A stretch of DNA of 64,000 bases from Tragulus kanchil (taxonomy: Eukaryota > Chordata > Mammalia > Artiodactyla > Tragulidae): positions 173,625,979 to 173,689,978 of the forward strand of contig JAIOJX010000032.1 of the NCBI GenBank assembly GCA_022376925.1, written 5' to 3'. Numbering within the stretch: position 1 is the stretch's first letter; every line of letters starts with the position of its first letter. The translations under genes were made by a program, and so were the position numbers. Under the pieces are notes generated by a model. The model did no database searches. It was not told the origin of the DNA and saw only the letters and a program-made list of their open reading frames with translations. This document shows positions 12,610 to 22,714 of this stretch, piece by piece.

Positions 12610-13450
12610 CAACATTTTTTTTTTTAATTTTATTTATTCATCCCATTGGCTCCTCTTGACCCTGTTGTTCTGGGTTCCCTAGGGCTGCAGACAGCGCACG
12701 TGTCCTTTCACGAGCCTGGAGGTCAGACGTCCGACCTGGGTCTCATGGGGCTGAAGTTTCTTCTGGGGGCTCCAGGATGGCCTCTTGAGCTCCTGGAGCC
12801 GCCTGTCCCCCTCGGCACATAGCCCGTCCACGTTCACAGTCAGTGAAGCAAGTGGGGACGTGCACACCCCCAGACCTCCTCTCCCTGCTTCCCCGCTGCC
12901 GCAGCCTGCGTGACCGCGCCCTGGGCACCATGGAAACAGGGAGGAGGCGGTGGGCAATTCTGGGGGCCGCGATTCTGTGCCCCCAGTTGCTAGTCTCTCC
13001 CTCCACCTCGTGCGCTGGTGTCGGATGGCAGGCCTCGTTCCCCTTGACCCCTTCCCTGTATCAACCTCTGCCCGCCTGGGGCAGCGAGCTTTGTAGAGGC
13101 GCCCCTGGTCTTCCTACGGAAGCCAAGTTGCCCCCCGCAACAGGGGACCACCCGCTCAGTGCTGTCGGGCCACAGGGGTGGGCCAGGGAGGACGCGCTCG
13201 CCAGCCTAACCCTGCCAGCACTGTCCCCGGTGACCCGTCTGCGGGCAGCATCCTGGCTGCCCGCCTCCACCCGCTGACCACGTGTCACAGGGCACAGACG
13301 CGTGTGGGCGCCTGCTCCGGCTCGGTCAGCCTGAGCTCTCCGTGCCTTGTCTGGCCATCTTTCCAGTGGCCTGCTTGTGGTTCAAGGATGAGCCTTGGAG
13401 CTGAGGGCACCTGCTTGGAACTGCCATTTTTTTGGTTCAACATATATTTT

Positions 13451-13716
13451 TTAAAATTCTGGCCTCTTTTATTGTTTATTTATGTATTTCTTTTCATCCA
13501 TCTTTTTTCTTCGGCCTGTGTGGACCTCCCACGGCAGTGGCCGCTCTCGGTGCAGAGTACCGGCTCTGGGCGAATGTGTTCCAGGGCGCTGGCTTGTCAT
13601 TGGACACAGTGGTCCAGCCGCTCCAGGCACGCAGGATCTTCCCGGGCCAGGGATCGAACCGGCGCCCCTTGTATTGCAAGGCAGACTCTTTACCCACTGG
13701 ACCCTCAGGGAAGTCC
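13451..13716 (-). mobile_element. Same SINE (copy 2 of 3)
   Basis: It is identical to the copy at 12344 over the SINE body. Confidence 0.82.
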
Positions 13717-13721
13717 CAACA

Positions 13722-14046
13722 TTTTTTTTTTTAATTTTATTTATTCATCTTTTTTGGAGGGTGCAGTGGGGAGGGAGGGGGATGGGCAGGCCACTTCTAT
13801 TGGTCTTTCATTTCTCTAGTTTCATCCGTCTTTGTTCTTTGGCTCCTGTGGGCCTCCCATCGCAGTGACCTCTGTCGTTGCAGAGCGCCGGCTCTGGGCG
13901 CACGGGCACCAGAGCTCCGGCTCGGTGATTGGACACATCGGTCCAGCCGCTCGGCGGCACGTGGGATCTTCCCAGGCCAGGGCTCGAACCAGCGCCCCTT
14001 GCACTGCAAGGCGGTGTCCTTACCCACTGGACCACCAGGGAAGCCC
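13722..14046 (-). mobile_element. Second tRNA-derived SINE beside it
   Basis: On the - strand it starts GGGCTTCCCTGGTGGTCCAG with box GGTTCGAGCCC and is full length with the G-rich 3' body, like the element at 1225. Its copy lies at 14792-15116. Confidence 0.82.
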
Positions 14047-14532
14047 ACATTTTTTTATATTGCGGGAAACTATCACATAGAATTTGCTGTTTGAACCGCG
14101 TGTGAAGCGTGTGATTTGGCGGCGTGGATTCAGTGGTGTGGTCATCATAACCATTTCCAAGCCATTTTCATGACTCTAGACAGAAACGCTGCACCCACTC
14201 CCATCACTGCCCATCCCCCACCTCCGCCTGACCTGGAAGCCCCTGCCTTTTGGCTCTGTGAACTTGCCTAATCTGGACATTTCCCCTCAGTGGAATCGCA
14301 CAGTGGCCTTTTGTGACTGGTTCCTTTCACCCTGCTTAATGCCTTCAAGGTTCGTCGGTGTCGTGGCCTGGCTCAGTCCTTCATTCCCTTTTTAAATTTT
14401 TTTTTGGAGGAGGTGCCAGTTGTTTATTTGGGAGTTAGTTCCCAGGAGCAGGATTAAGGAAACTGGCGTTGTAAAGCAGAGAAGTGGGAAATTCAATAGA
14501 GGGACTTCAAAATTTTATTTTTCAAATATTTT

Positions 14533-14786
14533 GGCCTCTTATTGTTTATTTATGTATTTCTTTTCATCCATCTTTTTTCTTCGGCCTGTGTGGACCTCCC
14601 ACGGCAGTGGCCGCTCTCGGTGCAGAGTACCGGCTCTGGGCGAATGTGTTCCAGGGCGCTGGCTTGTCATTGGACACAGTGGTCCAGCCGCTCCAGGCAC
14701 GCAGGATCTTCCCGGGCCAGGGATCGAACCGGCGCCCCTTGTATTGCAAGGCAGACTCTTTACCCACTGGACCCTCAGGGAAGTCC
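14533..14786 (-). mobile_element. Same SINE (copy 3 of 3)
   Basis: It is identical except for a two-base loss in the T-run at its left end, where the right copy of a duplication begins. Confidence 0.82.
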
Positions 14787-14791
14787 CAACA

Positions 14792-15116
14792 TTTTTTTTT
14801 TTAATTTTATTTATTCATCTTTTTTGGAGGGTGCAGTGGGGAGGGAGGGGGATGGGCAGGCCACTTCTATTGGTCTTTCATTTCTCTAGTTTCATCCGTC
14901 TTTGTTCTTTGGCTCCTGTGGGCCTCCCATCGCAGTGACCTCTGTCGTTGCAGAGCGCCGGCTCTGGGCGCACGGGCACCAGAGCTCCGGCTCGGTGATT
15001 GGACACATCGGTCCAGCCGCTCGGCGGCACGTGGGATCTTCCCAGGCCAGGGCTCGAACCAGCGCCCCTTGCACTGCAAGGCGGTGTCCTTACCCACTGG
15101 ACCACCAGGGAAGCCC
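14792..15116 (-). mobile_element. Copy of the SINE at 13722
   Basis: It is identical, inside the right copy of the 13461/14533 duplication. Confidence 0.82.
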
Positions 15117-15762
15117 ACATTTTTTTATATTGCGGGAAACTATCACATAGAATTTGCTGTTTGAACCGCGTGTGAAGCGTGTGATTTGGCGGCGTGGATT
15201 CAGTGGTGTGGTCATCATAACCATTTCCAAGCCATTTTCATGACTCTAGACAGAAACGCTGCACCCACTCCCATCACTGCCCATCCCCCACCTCCGCCTG
15301 ACCTGGAAGCCCCTGCCTTTTGGCTCTGTGAACTTGCCTAATCTGGACATTTCCCCTCAGTGGAATCGCACAGTGGCCTTTTGTGACTGGTTCCTTTCAC
15401 CCTGCTTAATGCCTTCAAGGTTCGTCGGTGTCGTGGCCTGGCTCAGTCCTTCATTCCCTTTTTAAATTTTTTTTTGGAGGAGGTGCCAGTTGTTTATTTG
15501 GGAGTTAGTTCCCAGGAGCAGGATTAAGGAAACTGGCGTTGTAAAGCAGAGAAGTGGGAAATTCAATAGAGGGACTTCAAAATTTTATTTTTCATTTAGC
15601 TGCAGTCTTTATTGTTTGAGTATTTGCAGCTATGATTCTATACACAAATTCTAATTTCTTGCAGAACTCTACATTCCATATTGCTAAGTCACTTCACTCT
15701 CCACTTTATGCCTATCTTCATCAAAAGGTATTTCCCCAAATCACAGTCTGCTTGGTGGTGGT

Positions 15763-15860
15763 GGTTCGCTTGCTAAGTCAAGTCCAGCTTTTTGCAGCGC
15801 CATGGACTGTAGCCCAGGCCCCTCTGTCGACGGAATTCTCCAGGCGAGAATCCTTCTCCA
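15763..15860 (-). mobile_element. BovB/Bov-tA 3' fragment
   Basis: The + strand has GCGCCATGGACTGTAGCCC...TTCTCCAGGCGAGAAT, the reverse of the Bov-tA tail. It is interrupted by the next SINE. Confidence 0.7.
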
Positions 15861-16215
15861 TGCTTTCTTTTAAATTTTATTTATTTATTTATTGGTGATT
15901 CTGAGTTTTCACGGCTGCCACAGGCTCTTCTCTAGTTGCAGGGAGTGGGGGCTACTCTCTCGTTGAGGTGAGCAGGCTTCTTGGTGCGGTGACTTCTCTT
16001 GCTGTGGAGCTCGGGCTCTAGGGCCCACAGCTTCAGTCGTTGTGGCCCACGGGCTCCAGAGTTGCGGCTCTGAGGCTCTAGAGCACAGGCTCCATAGCTG
16101 TGGCTCCCGGGCTTCGTTGCTCTGCAGCAGGTGGGATCTTCCTGGATCGGGGATCAGACCTGCGTCACCTGCATTTGCAGGTGAGCTCTTCACCACTGCG
16201 CTACCAGGGATGTCC
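15861..16215 (-). mobile_element. tRNA-derived SINE with target duplication
   Basis: A full SINE on the - strand, flanked by TCCTTCTCCA at 15851-15860 and 16216-16225. The A-tail reads as AAATTTTATTTATTTATTTATT on the + strand in the first about 20 bases. Confidence 0.82.
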
Positions 16216-16225
16216 TCCTTCTCCA

Positions 16226-18660
16226 CTTTTCAAATTGAGGTATAATTGACCTGTAACATTGTAATTATAATAGCTTCAGGTATACAACCTAATGGTTTAA
16301 GACAATTTTTTATTGAAATACAGTTGATTAACAATGTGTTAGTTTCATGTGTACAGCAAAATGATTCAGTTATAGATACATATACACATATATAAATATA
16401 TATATATTTACATTCTCTTCCATTGCAGGTTATTACAAGATACTGAGTAGAGCTTCCTGTGCTACACAGGAGGTCCTTGTTGGTTATCTAGTTTATATAT
16501 AGTAGTATATATTTTTTATTTTATATATTTTTAAGATTGTTATTTTACTTTTTACTTTTACAGAGTTTTGTTATAGTAGTGTATATATTTTAATCCTAAA
16601 CTCCTAATTTATTCCTCCCCACAACATAGTGACTTGATATCGTATATTGCGAGATGACCTCAGTAAGTCTAGCTGATATCTGTTGTCATACATAGTTACA
16701 ATTTTTTTATCTTGATGAGTTCTTGGATGACAAGTTCTTTTCTACCCCCAGTTTTGAGATGTAATCGACACATAACATTGTATACATTTACAGTGTCCAG
16801 CATCCTAGTTGGATGTGTCTCTATATTGCAAAATGACTAGCGAGGTGAGTTTAGCTAGCCCTGGATGACAGATTCATTTTTTTTTTTAAACCTTTATTTT
16901 ACTTTTAACTTTTACAGAGTTTTGTTGTTTACAGATATGTATGTTCCCAGGTTAGTCATATGTATATCCCCCCTTCCCACCCCTCCAGGCCATCACACAG
17001 CACCCCTGCATGGTCCCCTTTTCTCACAGAGCAATGACTAGAGCTATTTTCTTCACTTATGATAGTACAGGCCTTCATGCTGCTTCTTTTACGCCTCCCA
17101 TCCACTGTTCATTCCCCACAATGTCCATATGTCCACTGTCCATGTCTGTCTCTCCATCGCTCCACTGCATGCGCCGTCGTCACCATCCTACTAGATTCCA
17201 TATGTATGTGTTAGTATATTGCACTTGTCCTTCTCTTTCTGACTTCACTTTTTATGATAGGTTCTAGATCCAGCCACCTCATTAGGGCTGATTCTTCTGC
17301 ATTTCTCTTTACAGCTGTGTAGTATTCCATTGTATATATGTACCAGAGCTTTTGGATCCATTCATTCGTCGATGGGCATCTAGGTTGCTTCCACGCTCTA
17401 GCTATTGTATAGAGAGCTGCAATGAACACTGGGGTACAAGTGCTTCTTTCAGATTTGATTTCATCAGGGTATAAGCCTCAGAGTGGGATTGCTGGGTCGT
17501 ATGGTGCTTCTATTTTTAAGTTTTTTAAGAAATCTCCAGACTGTCTTCCATAGAGGCTGTATCCATTTACATTCCCACCACCAGCAATGTAAGAGTGTTC
17601 CCTTTTCTCCGCACCCTCTCCAGCATTTATTGTCTGTCGATTTGTTGATGATGGCCATTCAGACGGGTGTGAGGTGATATCTCATTGTAGTTTTGATTTG
17701 CATTTCTCTAATTATAAGCGAGGTTGAGCATCGTTTCATGTGTTTTTGGGCCATCTGTATGTCTTCTTTGGACAGGTGTCTGTTTAGGTCCTTTTCCCAT
17801 TTTTTGATTGGGTTGTTCATTTTTCTGGAGCTGAGTTGTCTGAGTTGCTTGTAGATTTTGAAGATTAATTCTCTATCTGTTGTTTCATTTGTTATGATTT
17901 TCTCCCATTCTGTGGATTGGGGTGACAGATTCTTGATGGGAGCTTTCCACATCTACTTTCCTAACAGCTAAACGTATGCAACGCAGTATTATTAGCTATG
18001 GTCCCCTTTCTGGATATGGCATTCCCATGTCCAACATATTTATGACTGGGAGTTTCATCCCTCCCTGAGGCTGAATAATATTCTGTTGCATGAATGGACC
18101 TCAGTTTTGTTTATCTGCTCATCAGCTGATAAGCACTTGGCTTGTTTCCACTTTTTGGCTGTTATGAATAGTTCTATGAATATGTGTCAGTTTGTGTCCC
18201 CTATTTAAATTCTTTAGGAGTGGCACTGCTGGGTCTTATGGTTAATTCCGTGTAACTTTTTTTGAAGATGCACCCGGTGGTTTCCCGCAGTGGCTGCTCC
18301 ATGTTGCAGTCCTACCAGCAATGTACGGACACGGGTCCCCGTTTCCCCACAGCCACGCCCGAACCTGCTGCTCTCCGTCCTGGGAGTCGGGCTGTCCCTG
18401 TGGCTCTGAGCTGGGACCGCTCTGAGATGCTGAGGCATTCCTCGTGACTGAGGGCGTTGAGCATCTTCTCTGGTGCTTAGAGGAACAGGTGCCCATCCTC
18501 AGAGAGCTGTCTAGGCAAGTTCCTTTGCCCTGTTTTGTTGTTGTCAGGTGGTTTGTCTTTTTGTGTTGGGGTTGAAGGAGCTCTTTATATACTCTGGTTA
18601 TTAGACCCTTTATCCAGAGCTGGAACGTGAACTGTTCTGAACGCTGCTCCCTTCCGTCCC
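16226..18660 (-). mobile_element. Old L1 LINE, 3' region, with younger insertions
   Basis: L1 3' end and ORF2-like sequence on the - strand. A TTTATATACTCTGGTTATTAGACC stretch (18575-18612) is typical of old L1 ORF2. The host pattern GAGGTATAATTGACCT (16237) returns as GAGATGTAATCGACAC (16756) after an inserted AT-rich L1-like piece at about 16300-16735. So at least two insertions interrupt it. All frames are decayed. Confidence 0.75.
16876..17932 (-). mobile_element. Younger L1 3' fragment inserted in the old L1
   Basis: The - strand frames encode the ORF2 C-terminus in pieces: 17952-17659 ([20 protein letters not shown]), 17658-17464 ([16 protein letters not shown]) and 17429-17211 (WYIYTMEYYTAVKRN). 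A T-run at the low-coordinate end is the poly(A) tail. TGACAGATTC flanks it at 16866-16875 and 17933-17942. It is 5'-truncated to about 1.06 kb. Confidence 0.85.
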
Positions 18661-18892
18661 ACCTGGGGATGCTGTGGTCCCCAGGCCCGTTAAGCGGGGC
18701 CAAGGTTAACTGTCAGTTCTGGGCTCGCTTGCTCTTTCCCAAGTTCAGCTTTGATCCTGTGCTGTGACCGTCATCCTCCTGGACCTGATTAGGTGGTGTC
18801 CAAGGCGGATTCAGGGATAGTTCTTGGGATCAAAGAAGCCCGGGAGTGGCCCCAGTAGTGGGGAGAAGGCAGCGTAAGAACAGGGAGTGGGG

Positions 18893-19230
18893 GACTTCTC
18901 CGGCCTTCAGTGGTGAAAGAATCCATCGGCCCATGCAAGAGATGTGGGGTTAATCCCGGGTCTGGGAAGATCGTACGTGCCGTGGAACAACTAAGCCCGT
19001 GAGCCACAACTATTAAACCTGTGCTTTAGAGCCCACGGACCGCAACTGCTGGAGTCCACAGGCCCTAGAGCCCGCGCTCTGCGATAAGAGAAGCCACTGC
19101 AATGAGAAGCCCGGGTACCCCAACTAGAGGGTGGCCCCAGACTGATGCAACTAGAGAAAGGCTGCACGGCAACAAAGACCCAGCATAGCCAAAAATGAAT
19201 ACATGAATACGATTATATATATACAAAAAG
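18893..19230 (+). mobile_element. tRNA-derived SINE
   Basis: The decayed head GGGACTTCTCCGG is followed by the CTAAGCCCGTGAGCCACAAC body and an A/T-rich tail. No target duplication was noticed. Confidence 0.75.
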
Positions 19231-20865
19231 GAGCGGGCCGGGTGGGGCGTGGCGTCAGGCCCCGCCCCGGCCTCTGCCTTCAGGGCTGAGTGCAGCAGCT
19301 GCTCACCTGGTGGGAGTGCAAAGCCCTGCAGCTGCCAGGCTCCGTGGAGTGCTGGTCGCCGACAGCGGGGCTCGTGCGGCCGGGGATCCTGTGGGCTTCC
19401 TGCACAGAGGCTCCGGGGTGTGGGGACGCCGACTCCCCCCGGCATCTCCAGCAGCTGCGGCCTGGCCCACCCCAGGAACCAGGCCGGGCCCGGGAGACAC
19501 CTGTCATGTCTCTGCCGTGCCACCTGAGCCCCAGAGGCCCAGAGAGGGTGGCGGTGCCCCTCGGGCACACAGTGAGATCCAGGCTGACCTGGAGATGGGC
19601 TTGTGGGGCCGTAGCAGCCCAGGCAGGGGGACGCGGAGCACGCTTCCCTCGGCCGGGGCAGCCTTCCTGGCCCTTGTGTGCTTCTCCTTTCATACCCCCA
19701 GGAACAGGCAGCTCGTCCCCCGAGTCGGCCTGTTCTGTCCCCGAGTGCCCCCAGCAGGACGCGCCTCGGGCTGGGAGGGAGCAGGAGCCGCTGGCCACTT
19801 CCGTCCTGAGCGCAGCACGGAGGTGACCTCCCGGGCCGCCCGGAGGGAGGAGCAGGCCAGGCTCTGTCCCTGGCCGGGCTGATTCGAGTCAGGGGCTGCC
19901 CCGCTGCGGCTCTGGAGACCCTGTCGCAGGCCAGCCCGAGGCCGCCCGCTGCTGGCGGGCAGGAGGGGCACACCGGGCACTGGAGCCCGGCGCTGACCGT
20001 CCTCAGGGTGCCTGGGCCTCACTGGCCTCCCTCCCGTCCGTGTGTCCGGGCGCTGGCTTCTCCTGAGGACCCGGGGGGCAGAGCAGACCGAGGTGGGGAG
20101 GGCAACGGCGTCCTGGAGCGTGTGGCGCGCCCCGGCCCCCCTGACCTGTGGACACCGGCCGCCTCCGTGGCCCTGCGCCCGGCCCTGCCCGCCCCTCCCA
20201 CCAGGCAGAGCTTTCTAGAAGGCACTGTCTCTGGCCCCGGGGCAGACTGCACCGTGTTCTCCTTCGGGGCTGTCCCTGAAGGCCCGCCCCTGCTCCGCGG
20301 CCCCACGCCATGGCTTTGTCCCTTTTCTGTAAAACAAAATACAGAAAAGTACAAAGGAGACTGTAACAAACACCCACCACCCCAAAGAAGCGTAGTCAGT
20401 GTTCATCATGCTTCCTTCAGATCTTAAGAACTGAGGGACCGAGACAAAGCCAGAGCCCGACATGTTCCGCTCTCCAGATCCCCGGCTCCCTCCCGGGGCG
20501 GAGAGTCGGCTGGGGCCACCCCGCACAGCCCCGCCTGCCTCGCATTTCTGAGACGCCTTGTTCTTGGGGCTGGTGACAAAGACCCTGGCTTTGGGAAGTC
20601 GCTCCAGCGCCCCCTGGGGTGGGGGTGGGGGGGGTCTGCCGGTCTCTGCAGGTGCGCAGGCCCAGCGCGCAGCGCCAGGTCTGGCGGGACTTTCTGGGTC
20701 ACTGCCTGGGGCTTCATGGTGGAGGGAAAGAGCCGGGGAGGGCAGTGGTTAGAAAACTGGAAGGAGGGGTGGGGGAGGGGCGGACAAGAGGGAGGCGGGA
20801 AAGCTTGTGCTGGGGACCCGGGCGGCCAGGGCTCGCCTCACCTTCTGTCCTGGTCCTCCCTGCAG
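19231..20865. other. GC-rich sequence before DEGS2 exon 2
   Basis: This is intron or upstream sequence leading to the acceptor. A duplication begins near 20494. No exon was recognised. Confidence 0.5.
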
Positions 20866-22713
20866 CCAAGTACCCGGCCATCAAGGCCCTGATGCGGCCG
20901 GACCCTCATCTCAAGTGGACGGTGACGGGGCTGGTGCTGGTGCAGCTGCTGGCCTGCTGGCTGGTGCGGGGGCTGGCGTGGCGCTGGCTGCTCTTCTGGG
21001 CCTACGCCTTCGGGGGCTGCGTGAACCACTCGCTGACGCTGGCCATCCACGACATCTCGCACAACACGGCCTTCGGCACGGGCCGCGCTGCCCACAACCG
21101 CTGGTTCGCCGTCTTCGCCAACCTGCCCGTGGGCGTGCCCTACGCCGCCTCCTTCAAGAAGTACCACGTGGACCACCACCGCTACCTGGGCGGCGACGGG
21201 CTGGACGTGGACGTGCCCACCCGCCTCGAGGGCTGGCTCTTCTGCACGCCGGCCCGCAAGCTGCTCTGGCTGGCCCTGCAGCCCTTCTTCTACACGCTGC
21301 GGCCGCTCTGCGTGCACCCCAAGGCCATGACCCGCATGGAGGTGTGCAACACCCTGGTGCAGCTGGCGGCCGACGCGGTCATCCTCGCCCTCGGCGGGCT
21401 CAAGCCCATGGTCTACCTGCTGGCCAGCTCCCTGCTGGGCATGGGCCTGCACCCCATCTCGGGCCACTTTGTGGCTGAGCACTACATGTTCCTCAAGGGC
21501 CACGAGACCTACTGTACTACGGGCCCCTCAACTGGATCACCTTCAACGTGGGCTACCACATGGAGCACCACGACTTCCCAGCATCCCGGCTGCAACCTGC
21601 CCCGGGCGGAGAGTCGGCTGGGGCCACCGCACAGCCCCGCCTGCCTCGCATTTCTGAGACGCCTTGTTCTTGGGGCTGGTGACAAAGACCCTGGCTTTGG
21701 GAAGTCGCTCCAGCGCCCCCTGGGGTGGGGGTGGGGGGGGTCTGCCGGTCTCTGCAGGTGCGCAGGCCCAGCGCGCAGCGCCAGGTCTGGCGGGACTTTC
21801 TGGGTCACTGCCTGGGGCTTCATGGTGGAGGGAAAGAGCCGGGGAGGGCAGTGGTTAGAAAACTGGAAGGAGGGGTGGGGGAGGGGCGGACAAGAGGGAG
21901 GCGGGAAAGCTTGTGCTGGGGACCCGGGCGGCCAGGGCTCGCCTCACCTTCTGTCCTGGTCCTCCCTGCAGCCAAGTACCCGGCCATCAAGGCCCTGATG
22001 CGGCCGGACCCTCATCTCAAGTGGACGGTGACGGGGCTGGTGCTGGTGCAGCTGCTGGCCTGCTGGCTGGTGCGGGGGCTGGCGTGGCGCTGGCTGCTCT
22101 TCTGGGCCTACGCCTTCGGGGGCTGCGTGAACCACTCGCTGACGCTGGCCATCCACGACATCTCGCACAACACGGCCTTCGGCACGGGCCGCGCTGCCCA
22201 CAACCGCTGGTTCGCCGTCTTCGCCAACCTGCCCGTGGGCGTGCCCTACGCCGCCTCCTTCAAGAAGTACCACGTGGACCACCACCGCTACCTGGGCGGC
22301 GACGGGCTGGACGTGGACGTGCCCACCCGCCTCGAGGGCTGGCTCTTCTGCACGCCGGCCCGCAAGCTGCTCTGGCTGGCCCTGCAGCCCTTCTTCTACA
22401 CGCTGCGGCCGCTCTGCGTGCACCCCAAGGCCATGACCCGCATGGAGGTGTGCAACACCCTGGTGCAGCTGGCGGCCGACGCGGTCATCCTCGCCCTCGG
22501 CGGGCTCAAGCCCATGGTCTACCTGCTGGCCAGCTCCCTGCTGGGCATGGGCCTGCACCCCATCTCGGGCCACTTTGTGGCTGAGCACTACATGTTCCTC
22601 AAGGGCCACGAGACCTACTCGTACTACGGGCCCCTCAACTGGATCACCTTCAACGTGGGCTACCACATGGAGCACCACGACTTCCCCAGCATCCCCGGCT
22701 GCAACCTGCCCCT
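20494..22713. repeat. Tandem duplication 6, over DEGS2 exon 2
   Basis: Left about 20494-21600, right about 21601-22713. The left copy's last about 90 bases and the right copy's first about 40 lack bases; the rest is identical. Confidence 0.93.
20866..21600 (+). pseudogene. Broken duplicate copy of DEGS2 exon 2
   Basis: This is identical to exon 2 for about 640 bases, with the same acceptor. It then loses one base at about 21513 (the ETYSYYG frame becomes ETYCTTG) and at least two more just before the junction at 21600. It runs straight into a second copy of upstream intron sequence instead of a donor site. Because all damage is at its right end, it reads as a low-quality contig end rather than an evolved pseudogene. 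Confidence 0.85.
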
Positions 22714-22714
22714 G
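21972..22714 (+). CDS. DEGS2: DEGS2 coding exon 2, intact copy
   Basis: This is a 743-base exon. A pyrimidine-rich stretch ending TGCAG precedes it, and it ends CTG before the donor GTAGGT. It opens with two bases completing an alanine codon, then 247 codons without a stop starting [12 protein letters not shown]. Visible features are hydrophobic membrane segments (for example [11 protein letters not shown] and [10 protein letters not shown]), HDISH near codon 60, HVDHH near codon 101, and [12 protein letters not shown] at the end. These are the metal-binding histidine clusters of fatty-acyl and sphingolipid desaturases. This copy is the one to use: the neighbouring copies at 20866 and 23505 have lost bases and shift frame. 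The exon is very GC-rich. Confidence 0.95.

Larger units (their letters stand above)
11539..13749. repeat. Tandem duplication 4 (1107-base unit)
   Basis: Left 11539-12642, CCA, right 12646-13749. It starts inside the right copy of duplication 3. Confidence 0.93.
13461..15594. repeat. Tandem duplication 5 (about 1070-base unit)
   Basis: Left 13461-14524, right 14533-15594. It carries two SINEs per copy. It begins in the right copy of duplication 4. Confidence 0.93.

Noticed and set aside
16876..17952. Host gene with reverse-transcriptase-like protein
   Set aside because: The three frames are consecutive pieces of a truncated L1 ORF2 with stops between them.
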